This document shows positions 1 through 5,152 of a stretch of DNA of 5,152 bases, one piece after another. The DNA comes from FEN-1297 sp046706945. Its GTDB lineage: Bacteria > Bacteroidota > Ignavibacteria > Ignavibacteriales > Ignavibacteriaceae. The position numbers and the translations under genes are program-made. Within the stretch, counting starts at the first letter, position 1, and every line of letters starts with the position of its first letter. The stretch lies in NCBI GenBank assembly GCA_046706945.1, contig JBJKOY010000066.1, forward strand, positions 1 to 5,152. The letters run 5' to 3'. The notes under the pieces were generated by a model, which saw nothing but the letters and a program-made list of their open reading frames with translations, made no database searches and was not told where the DNA came from.

Positions 1-137
1 TCTTTACACTCGCTGCAAAGAAGGCTCCCTAGCGCTGCCGGCTATAAATACGCTGCGTCTCCACCAGAAAACGCGATGTATTTAGCTTTTTATTTCTTCC
101 TGCCCCCTCCTTCCTTTCTTATTTTATTTATAAATTA
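1..137. other. Gene-free left edge, downstream of csgG
   Basis: No convincing gene is visible. The first ~80 bases are clearly more GC-rich than the AT-rich stretch at 86-150 that adjoins the csgG stop codon. Two rightward frames stay open from the window edge: one stops at 83-85, inside the hairpin at 41-86, and the other runs past the csgG stop codon. A third frame stops at 30-32. Any of these could be the tail of a gene convergent with csgG, but none shows a recognisable protein. The only structure I can support is the hairpin. Confidence 0.5.
41..86 (+). repeat. Imperfect palindromic hairpin (dispersed repeat or terminator)
   Basis: GCTA (41-44), AATAC (47-51) and GCGT (55-58) pair with ACGC (71-74), GTATT (78-82) and TAGC (83-86). 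There is a 2-base bulge at 45-46 and a weak GCT/GAT internal patch with two G-U wobbles and one mismatch. The loop is 12 bases (59-70). The wobbles form only in the rightward RNA, where the stem is followed directly by TTTTTATTT. It could therefore terminate a rightward gene off the left edge. The GC-rich, palindromic character also fits a REP-like dispersed element; that alternative needs other copies in the genome, which cannot be seen here. Confidence 0.5.
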
Positions 138-1568
138 TTATTTAATTATATAAATCGTAATTCCCGCCTTTGCGGCCCAGAAGTAATCGTTTAATTTGCC
201 TTGGGACATTCCGTCAAGTTCGTCGCTCAAAGCATAATGATTATTTAATTCGATGCTTAGCCCTACCGTGTTGCTTATAGTGTACTCAAGTCCGACACCC
301 GAAAGAACGGCAAAGTAATATTTGTTTGCTTCGTTCATCTGTACGGGGAATTTGGCGCCGTTCTCTTTTTTATACAATATCTCTCCTCCCAAGGTGAGAT
401 AAGGAGTCAAACTGTATCTCGGAATCAATTTATAATAAGCCGATAAATCCAGCGATCCGAAAAGATTATCGAACGCATCCGCGGCACCCAGTCTGCCGTA
501 CCTTACGGCCGCGCCAAGCGACCAGTTGTTGTCCCAGTTAAATCTTATTCCCGCTCCTCCGAAAACTTTCATTAAAGGATCGGGATAATCACCCGAGTAC
601 TGCTGCAGCCCTGCGCTTAAATCGATCCCGATCAAAGGTCTTTTTTCGATTACCGTGTTTCCGAGCTGGTCTTCCCTGCCGCTTTGCAGTTTTTCTTTAT
701 TATAACTTATTATAGCCATTGAATACATATCCTGCGGATATTTCAACTGCCACAGGCCGTCTTCTACTCCTTCTATTACAAGGCTCTCGACGGCTTTTTG
801 AATGGCTTCCGTAACGCAGAAATCTACGGGTTCGTTGTAAGTATATCCCGTTTCGACTTCCAAAAGGTTCTGGTAGTCGACAAACTGAAATAATCCCGCG
901 TCCACCATCTGAGATAAAATTGTTTTGGTTGTATAAACGGTTTTAAGCACCCTGCCGTTCTGTGTAGAGACTGCTCTTAAATAAACAGTCACCCTGTCTT
1001 CCCTGTACTGTCCCGAAGCGCTTGAGCCGAAATATTTAACACCCGAACCCCCGGTAATAACGTTGGTTTCATACGAGACGATTCCTCCCTCAAGTATCAC
1101 TCCCGCATACAACAGCGGCGGGAGATCGGGTAATTTCTTCCCGTCGTCGCCGAGATAATTCTCCCGGCTCGAACGGATAATTTTTCTTTCGTTCAGCAGG
1201 TCAGAAAGACCTTCGCGCTCGATGGGAACAAACCAGTGCGAGTCTTCCAGCGCCTTGATGAGAATAGTGGTTGCACCCTGGGTTACCGCCGTCGAAAAAC
1301 TGCTCCCCGTGGTCGACAATTTGTATTGCCCGGTCTCGTCCCTGAATTTATAAACCGCCGCTACTATGGGTTCTTTGGGAGCAGGTAACGATGCGAGCTC
1401 TTTTTCAACCGCGGTGGGAGCGCCTATTTCCGCAGGTTCCGTCCCGAGAGGTTTGTAGATCGAACAACCTTCAATAAACAGGAACAGGAAAAGAACAAGC
1501 GTAAGTTCAAGTTCAAGTGCAAGTTTGAGCGAACGTTCCGAAAGAAATTTTAATATAAAAGTCCCCAT
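138..1568 (-). CDS. csgG: CsgG-type curli secretion pore with C-terminal beta-barrel domain
   Basis: Outer-membrane lipoprotein pore of curli (type VIII) secretion; CsgG forms the nonameric channel that exports amyloid subunits. Numbering is from the ATG at 1568 (476 aa); an adjacent in-frame TTG at 1571 could add one residue, and GGGA lies 8 bases before the ATG. A hydrophobic signal segment ends in a lipobox-like IEGC, Cys35 being the likely lipidated residue, although Glu at -2 is unusual. Residues ~60-281 match E. coli CsgG closely: LPAP, RDETGQ, FSTAV (90-94), GLSDLLNERKIIR (120-132), TKTILS, FVDYQNLLE, GYTYNEP. E. coli CsgG has 277 residues; here ~170 more follow. Residues ~311-476 show about eight alternating aromatic/Gly-rich amphipathic strands, like an OmpA/OmpX-size barrel, ending in IYIIK. 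It is the last gene of the csgEFG operon, 18 bases after csgF. Pore identity is near certain; the barrel is inferred from its pattern. Confidence 0.95.
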   Translation of the reverse strand: MGTFILKFLSERSLKLALELELTLVLFLFLFIEGCSIYKPLGTEPAEIGAPTAVEKELASLPAPKEPIVAAVYKFRDETGQYKLSTTGSSFSTAVTQGATTILIKALEDSHWFVPIEREGLSDLLNERKIIRSSRENYLGDDGKKLPDLPPLLYAGVILEGGIVSYETNVITGGSGVKYFGSSASGQYREDRVTVYLRAVSTQNGRVLKTVYTTKTILSQMVDAGLFQFVDYQNLLEVETGYTYNEPVDFCVTEAIQKAVESLVIEGVEDGLWQLKYPQDMYSMAIISYNKEKLQSGREDQLGNTVIEKRPLIGIDLSAGLQQYSGDYPDPLMKVFGGAGIRFNWDNNWSLGAAVRYGRLGAADAFDNLFGSLDLSAYYKLIPRYSLTPYLTLGGEILYKKENGAKFPVQMNEANKYYFAVLSGVGLEYTISNTVGLSIELNNHYALSDELDGMSQGKLNDYFWAAKAGITIYIIK

Positions 1569-1586
1569 CAATGTATCCCGCGAATT

Positions 1587-2015
1587 TTAATAGTAAGGCA
1601 CTACGACGGTAGTTTGACTGCCGTTTGAATTATCCTGTATGTTTACGTGAAGACCGTCGGTTGACGGATTTATATCAATAATATAATTCCCGAGCTGATA
1701 ATGGCCCTTCGTAAGAGCGCTTTCACCGAATGCTGACGTGACGATTTTCTGCGACAACTGGCTCAATATCTGCTGGTTCAAGGACTGCTGAAAATTCTGA
1801 AGAGGGTCGGAGTAAGGATTATATGCGCCGGAAGAACTCGGTGCCGTCTTATTATTTTGTGCCTGCGCTTCCGCCAGCATCCACGATCCGTTGTAATAAT
1901 ATCCCCCGAAGTTCGGATTAATGGGAGTATATACAAATTGCTGGGCCATACTTTTCCCCGCTACAAAAAGCACGCACATAACTACAAACGAAAAATAAAA
2001 TTTCAAATTATTCAT
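1587..2015 (-). CDS. csgF: CsgF curli assembly factor
   Basis: Accessory protein of curli secretion. In E. coli, CsgF is exported through CsgG, its mature N-terminus plugs into the CsgG channel, and its exposed part helps anchor and nucleate the fibre at the cell surface. The 142-residue product has a Sec signal peptide (residues 1-24, cleavage after SMA), so the mature protein starts QQFVYTP. The family hallmark follows: NPNFGG (33-38), then YYYNGSW (39-45) and AQAQN (50-54), which align with E. coli CsgF NPNFGG, NPNNGAF and AQAQN. A middle helix (LQNFQQSLNQQILSQLSQ) and a C-terminal segment with YIIDI and VNIQD also match. Length is close to E. coli CsgF. GAAAGG (2026-2021) lies 5 bases before the ATG. 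The gene follows csgE by 25 bases and precedes csgG by 18. Odd: three tyrosines occupy the turn that is Asn-Pro-Asn in E. coli. Confidence 0.96.
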   Translation of the reverse strand: MNNLKFYFSFVVMCVLFVAGKSMAQQFVYTPINPNFGGYYYNGSWMLAEAQAQNNKTAPSSSGAYNPYSDPLQNFQQSLNQQILSQLSQKIVTSAFGESALTKGHYQLGNYIIDINPSTDGLHVNIQDNSNGSQTTVVVPYY

Positions 2016-2040
2016 AAATACCTTTCGCTGTTTTAAACAC

Positions 2041-2667
2041 TTAGTAAATCCCGGTTCCTTTTAGATCCTCCCCCTGGAGTTGTTTTTGAATTTCGGTATA
2101 ATTTTCCAAATAGGAATATGCGGTTGCCGCGCCCTGCCTTGCGAGTTCTTCAATTATTTCGTACCTGGGCTGAACAAATCTTTTAAATACAGGGGAATCG
2201 TTTATCAAAATTGTTATTTGCGTGCCTAACTGCGGCAACGGTTTCTCCGATATTGTTATTGTATAGTCGGTCATTATTTTCGGGGCCTGCCATTCCGAAT
2301 AAAACGCATCATAAAAATCGTGTCCTATTTTTGATTCCGTTTCATCAACTATCAGGCCATTAATTCCTAAATCGTTTTTTTCGGTATTTTTAATCCCGTT
2401 TACAATTTTCTTCAACATTAAAAGATTTGAAGCCGCTTTCGCTGAGTCTGCTGCGGCCTGATTTCCCGTATTGTTTTGAGAAAAACTATTATTCTGAGTC
2501 AAATCTTCCTTTGACGATGTTTTCTTAATTTTTTTATCATAAGACAGGGATGTATCCGCCTTACCCGTACTCTTGTATTTGATCGAGGAATGTTTTTGCC
2601 CCAGTACCACTGAAGAGCATGCAAACACGGATAAAATTAAAATCGACATTATTTTGAGCTTGCTCAT
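2041..2667 (-). CDS. csgE: CsgE-like periplasmic curli adaptor
   Basis: CsgE is the periplasmic adaptor that caps the CsgG pore and delivers curli subunits. Residues ~102-195 carry the family domain: GLIVDETESKIGHDFYDAF (104-122) aligns with E. coli GLLTNHTVSSIGHDFYRAF. It is followed by the conserved W126, TITISEKPLPQLG (136-148), ITILIND, VFKRFVQPR (160-168) and a terminal helix. A signal peptide covers about 1-23 (cleavage near VLG/QK). Residues ~24-100 are a polar Lys/Ser/Asn/Gln-rich extension absent from the 129-residue E. coli protein, so this one is much longer at 208 aa. It is the first gene of the leftward operon, and gene order E-F-G matches E. coli csgDEFG without csgD. The ATG at 2667 has no evident Shine-Dalgarno; its AT-rich leader is typical of Bacteroidota-type genes. 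Identity is firm from the core domain; the role of the extension is unknown. Confidence 0.93.
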   Translation of the reverse strand: MSKLKIMSILILSVFACSSVVLGQKHSSIKYKSTGKADTSLSYDKKIKKTSSKEDLTQNNSFSQNNTGNQAAADSAKAASNLLMLKKIVNGIKNTEKNDLGINGLIVDETESKIGHDFYDAFYSEWQAPKIMTDYTITISEKPLPQLGTQITILINDSPVFKRFVQPRYEIIEELARQGAATAYSYLENYTEIQKQLQGEDLKGTGIY

Positions 2668-2710
2668 GATTTTTTAATTAAGCTTAAATAAACATTGCTC
2701 TACCGCCTAA

Positions 2711-2718
2711 CAAATTTA
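2711..2718 (-). promoter_or_regulatory. Candidate csgE operon promoter (-7 box)
   Basis: On the leftward strand this octamer reads TAAATTTG, an exact match to the TAnnTTTG -7 element of the Bacteroidota primary sigma factor. It would start transcription around position 2705, giving a leader of roughly 37 bases before the csgE ATG. No clear TTG -33 element is seen at the usual spacing. In such AT-rich DNA the match could be by chance, so this is a candidate only. Confidence 0.35.
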
Positions 2719-3053
2719 ATACCGTTATTAAAAAAGTTTATTTCTGTTCGAAAAAAGCATTTTCAAAATTGTCTTTTTTGACTGCGTGTTTAATTTAGAC
2801 ACAGTAACCTATGTTCCCGATGTTTCCAATTCAGAAGTGATTCTTCGGCAAGTTTGTAATATCGAAAGGTATTTTTAGAGCATATTCCGGCTTTTTTTAT
2901 AATCGGCTATTATTATGATTTTCCCCTTTCTCATCCCGTGATTTCCCGGAATATCTCTTAAGTATTTAAATTATTTATTTTTTATCGATTATAATATTAT
3001 AATTTTCATTTTTAATTTGTAATTAATAACGGAATAAATTGTTTTGTTCGTTG

Positions 3054-3077
3054 AAAATACAAGGGAACTTGTATTTT
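3054..3077. repeat. Perfect 10-bp inverted repeat, GGAA loop
   Basis: AAAATACAAG (3054-3063) and CTTGTATTTT (3068-3077) are exact reverse complements separated by GGAA. As RNA this is a hairpin with a GNRA-class tetraloop, with a short U run inside its 3' arm. As DNA it is a symmetric site suitable for a dimeric regulator. It lies ~390 bases upstream of the csgE start and ~320 upstream of the rightward gene start. It could be an operator or a weak terminator; the sequence does not decide between them. Confidence 0.6.
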
Positions 3078-3225
3078 ATAAATCCATACAAAAGCAGGTT
3101 TTTTCAAGTATGTGATTTTGACTTCAATTAATAGGAAAAACGACTTAGCTCTTGAAAAATAGTAAAAAATAACTTATTTATAGAACAATTGTTTTTTGCA
3201 GTTATCTAATCAATCTTACATTCCG

Positions 3226-3277
3226 AACTCTTTTACTAGAGTTAAGTTTGAGTGACTCCGTTTTGATCCGGGGGAGT
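3226..3277 (+). promoter_or_regulatory. Possible leader with two small stems and a -7-like box
   Basis: AACTCT (3226-3231) pairs with AGAGTT (3238-3243). TAAGTTTG (3243-3250) then matches the TAnnTTTG promoter element in the rightward direction, although no TTG is seen at -33. Further on, ACTCC (3255-3259) pairs with GGAGT (3273-3277) over a 13-base loop, and GAGTGA occurs twice (3250-3255 and 3274-3279). If the box is used, the rightward transcript would have a leader of ~140 bases. Each element is short, so the assignment is weak. Confidence 0.2.
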
Positions 3278-3384
3278 GATTTTCCTATGGAAGGATGCTT
3301 AAAATTAATAATTTGTTCTAAAATCAAATGTGGAATTTTCCTTTTAATATTAAATAAAAAAGGATAATTTAAATAAAATACTAT

Positions 3385-3391
3385 AAAGGAG
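3385..3391 (+). promoter_or_regulatory. Strong Shine-Dalgarno fixing the start at 3398
   Basis: AAAGGAG stands 6 bases before the ATG at 3398, a near-ideal ribosome binding site that supports this start codon. Its strength contrasts with csgE, which has none. Confidence 0.85.
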
Positions 3392-3397
3392 CTTATT

Positions 3398-3931
3398 ATG
3401 GCTTTGTCTAAGATAGCATTCTTGGAGACCTATTCTTTAGATAACAACGAGGGTATAATGGGAGCAATCCTTGTGACAGATACGGATACCAAACCTTTAG
3501 AGTTCAGAGTAACCGCTCCGATTAAACCGACGAATTTTCAAAAGACTTTGTACGGCAACGTATTAATGGAACACATAGCCGTAGAACTTGTTGCGGTACC
3601 TCTTTTAGGTTCTATAAGTCAGGAGATTGATTTGATCTTGGTAAAGGATCCTCTGTTCCTGGGCGCGAATAATAAACAGGGAGTCAGAGTAATACGCGTT
3701 GTGGGCGGATCCGATGCAAGCGCCAAAACAGGCTCCGTAAAAGAAGAATTAAAAGCTTCCGCCGGAGACAATTCAAAAGTGGCGATAGAAACTCTTAAAA
3801 AATTCGAAGCGGAACTTCCGGAAATAAGAGACAAGCTGAATACTATTTCCGAAAGCAGGAATCTGCTTGAACCTTTCGAAAGACTGAAAACCGCCTGCGA
3901 GCAGGTTCATTTGCAAAAAACCGGTGAGTAA
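3398..3931 (+). CDS. Conserved-looking protein of unknown function, partner of SNF2 protein
   Basis: A 177-residue soluble protein with no signal peptide or membrane segment, so probably cytoplasmic. I do not recognise a named family. Residues ~1-103 look like a compact alpha/beta domain. The segment with LVTDTDTKPLEFRVTAPIKPT (25-45), then LYG (51-53) and VELVAVPLL (62-70), has the density of Gly, Pro, Arg and hydrophobic residues expected of a conserved core. From memory, not checked, similar short proteins of unknown function occur in other phyla. Residues ~104-125 form a Ser/Ala/Gly/Lys-rich linker. Residues ~126-175 are predicted helical, possibly coiled-coil (LKKFEAELPEIRDKLNTI). There is one cysteine and no metal site or nuclease motif that I can see. 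A strong Shine-Dalgarno fixes the start, and the stop codon overlaps the next gene as TAATG, so the two are translationally coupled and the products probably act together. Gene reality is secure; function is unknown. Confidence 0.88.
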   Translation: MALSKIAFLETYSLDNNEGIMGAILVTDTDTKPLEFRVTAPIKPTNFQKTLYGNVLMEHIAVELVAVPLLGSISQEIDLILVKDPLFLGANNKQGVRVIRVVGGSDASAKTGSVKEELKASAGDNSKVAIETLKKFEAELPEIRDKLNTISESRNLLEPFERLKTACEQVHLQKTGE

Positions 3932-5152
3932 TGGCCGTTTATAAGAACCTGAGGAAGAACGTTGCTTCAAAATTATCTTCCATAGAAAATATCGAAACTT
4001 TTTTATGGGACAGGTGGCTGCGTGCGCCCGTTTCGGAACAATTGGAAATCCAGCAGCTGAAATCCAAATTAAAGCCTACCGATAAGATAGTTCTCCATAT
4101 GGACGTCCCCGACAGCCGGATGCTCGAAGCAAAAATTTCAAAGGTTAAAAGTATCAAAGCCTCGTCCAGGATGTACCGTCTTAAATCAAAATCTCATCCG
4201 GTATTTTTCGGAATGGGCATTACGAAATCTTATAACGTAGACATCCAATTCTATTACGAACTAAAACAATTTTTTTCCACGGTTGTGGGCGAGGACGGCC
4301 GTTCCATTTATTTCCTGATGGTCAACAACCAAAAAGAAAAAATTAAAAAAAAATTAAATCCCGAAACCAAAAACATACCGGTAGCCGTAGTAAATTTAAA
4401 AGAAGGAAAACTTACAGAAAATTTAACCAGGAATCTTGCCGAGATCCCGGCAAATAACACGGTGGATTTTTCGTTCGGAGATATAAAATCGAAAAATATC
4501 AATAAAGATATTCCCGCAAGGAAAATCATTCCGATTGAATACGGGATTACTATAAGCGATATTATACCCATCGATTATTATGTTAAATTGCCGGAAGTTG
4601 TAGACCATCTTTCCCGGCTAATTCCGCAAGTTTACGATATCGCCTTGTTAAATACTTTCGACGGCTTGACTCTGGGAGGAAGGGAAATCCAGGTAAAAAT
4701 GGATCTCCTTGATAATATTCCTAAAATCCTGGCCCGGACGGTACCCGGTATAAAGAAATCTGCCGTAATCTCTCCTACATTCAAAAGTGAAATTCAAACC
4801 GGAGTAATAAAGAACAACTATTCAAAAGAACTGGGTTTCAACGGTGTTAAAATAAAGAAAATGGATTTTACAGGTCTGACGGTAAAGAATAACCTGGATT
4901 TTTCGATAAAATACGATTATGATATTTCTCAAAATCCCGTACGAGTAGGCAAGTCGTCAAAAATCGATACGGAACCGGTAAATAAAGCGCTCCAGCCGGT
5001 AATTAGTCTGAGCGAAGAAGAACAAACCGAAATATTCTCGAATCTGTATCCTTATCAAAAAGAGGGAATTGAATTTCTTTCCAAGAGTCAGCGGGCCTGC
5101 CTGGCGGATGAATTAAGTATGGGAAAATCGGTTCAGGCGATTTCCGCTATAA
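3931..5152 (+). CDS. SNF2-family helicase/ATPase, N-terminal part (runs off window)
   Basis: The reading frame is open from the ATG at 3931 to the window end (407 complete codons); the stop codon and most of the helicase domain lie outside. Residues ~1-370 show no cysteine, so no zinc finger or SWIM motif, and match no domain I recognise; they are Lys-rich with alternating beta-like segments. Residues 373-383 (YPYQKEGIEFL) are the Q-motif-like start of an SNF2 ATPase domain. Residues 391-404 (LADELSMGKSVQAI) are motif I, with Walker A Lys399 and Ser400. SNF2 enzymes are ATP-driven double-stranded DNA translocases; bacterial ones occur in RapA-type transcription recycling and in defence or DNA-modification loci. 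Motif I departs from the usual ADEMGLGKT, with Ser at the first Gly. GGTGAG lies 2 bases before the ATG, and the ATG overlaps the upstream stop, so translation is coupled. SNF2 assignment rests on two motifs but is strong; the specific role is open. Confidence 0.87.
   Translation, partial: MAVYKNLRKNVASKLSSIENIETFLWDRWLRAPVSEQLEIQQLKSKLKPTDKIVLHMDVPDSRMLEAKISKVKSIKASSRMYRLKSKSHPVFFGMGITKSYNVDIQFYYELKQFFSTVVGEDGRSIYFLMVNNQKEKIKKKLNPETKNIPVAVVNLKEGKLTENLTRNLAEIPANNTVDFSFGDIKSKNINKDIPARKIIPIEYGITISDIIPIDYYVKLPEVVDHLSRLIPQVYDIALLNTFDGLTLGGREIQVKMDLLDNIPKILARTVPGIKKSAVISPTFKSEIQTGVIKNNYSKELGFNGVKIKKMDFTGLTVKNNLDFSIKYDYDISQNPVRVGKSSKIDTEPVNKALQPVISLSEEEQTEIFSNLYPYQKEGIEFLSKSQRACLADELSMGKSVQAISAI

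Larger units (their letters stand above)
2668..3397. other. AT-rich divergent intergenic region
   Basis: A 730-base spacer separates the leftward csgEFG operon from the rightward gene pair. I find no tRNA, known riboswitch signature or CRISPR repeat, and only very short reading frames. It holds a -7-like box for csgE, a perfect inverted repeat at 3054-3077, and a cluster of small stems with a less AT-rich patch (3226-3300) that could be the leader of the rightward transcript. The stretch 2950-3060 is almost entirely A and T. The length is generous for two simple promoters, leaving room for regulator binding or an unrecognised small RNA. Confidence 0.6.

Noticed and set aside
1..153. Rightward open frame from the left edge to 153 as a gene fragment
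   Set aside because: It runs through the hairpin and overlaps the csgG stop region, and its C-terminal half is low-complexity translation of AT-rich DNA, so it is unlikely to be coding.
1569..1571. TTG at 1571 as the csgG start codon
   Set aside because: It directly precedes an in-frame ATG at 1568, which is the simpler start and better spaced from the upstream GGGA; the difference is one residue.
2617..2628. Lipobox-like VFAC in the CsgE signal peptide
   Set aside because: Phe at -2 is atypical for lipoprotein processing, the known family member is a soluble periplasmic protein, and a type I cleavage site (VLG/QK) follows.
2678..2687. 10-bp palindrome TTAAGCTTAA just upstream of csgE
   Set aside because: It has no loop, is AT-rich, and is short enough to occur by chance; nothing ties it to regulation.
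3363..3368. GATAAT as a sigma-70 -10 box for the rightward genes
   Set aside because: No -35 hexamer is found at the proper spacing, and such hexamers are frequent in this AT-rich stretch.
3619..4608. Several leftward open frames of 61-87 codons antisense to the rightward genes
   Set aside because: They lie wholly opposite the 177-aa and SNF2 reading frames, are mutually overlapping, and encode no recognisable protein; they are shadows of the real coding strand.

Overview
This window looks like chromosomal DNA from a low-to-moderate GC bacterium of the Bacteroidota / Ignavibacteriota / Chlorobiota (FCB) assemblage. The reasons are a curli (type VIII) secretion operon of the long-CsgG kind, AT-rich spacers, and a TAnnTTTG-type promoter element upstream of csgE. 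Clear Shine-Dalgarno sequences before csgF and before the first rightward gene fit Ignavibacteriota-like lineages better than classical Bacteroidia. This placement is inference, not proof.

Layout. Positions 1-137 hold no convincing gene but contain a GC-rich imperfect hairpin (41-86), either a dispersed palindromic element or a terminator for a rightward gene lying off the window. Positions 138-2667 are a leftward operon, csgE-csgF-csgG, with spacers of 25 and 18 bases. It encodes the periplasmic adaptor, the outer-membrane accessory factor and the secretion pore that export curli-type amyloid subunits. No curlin subunit gene (csgA/csgB) and no csgD regulator lie in the window. CsgG carries an extra C-terminal domain that reads as an eight-stranded outer-membrane beta-barrel, and CsgE has a long polar N-terminal extension.

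Positions 2668-3397 are a 730-base AT-rich divergent intergenic region with a candidate csgE promoter, a perfect 10-bp inverted repeat with a GGAA loop, and a possible structured leader ahead of the rightward genes.

Positions 3398-5152 hold a rightward, translationally coupled gene pair (TAATG overlap). The first gene encodes a 177-residue protein of unknown function. The second, cut by the window edge, begins a long protein with about 370 residues of unrecognised N-terminal sequence followed by the start of an SNF2-family helicase/ATPase domain. The curli genes are well explained by known biology. The SNF2 pair is the part most likely to belong to an undescribed system, but its decisive downstream part is outside the window.
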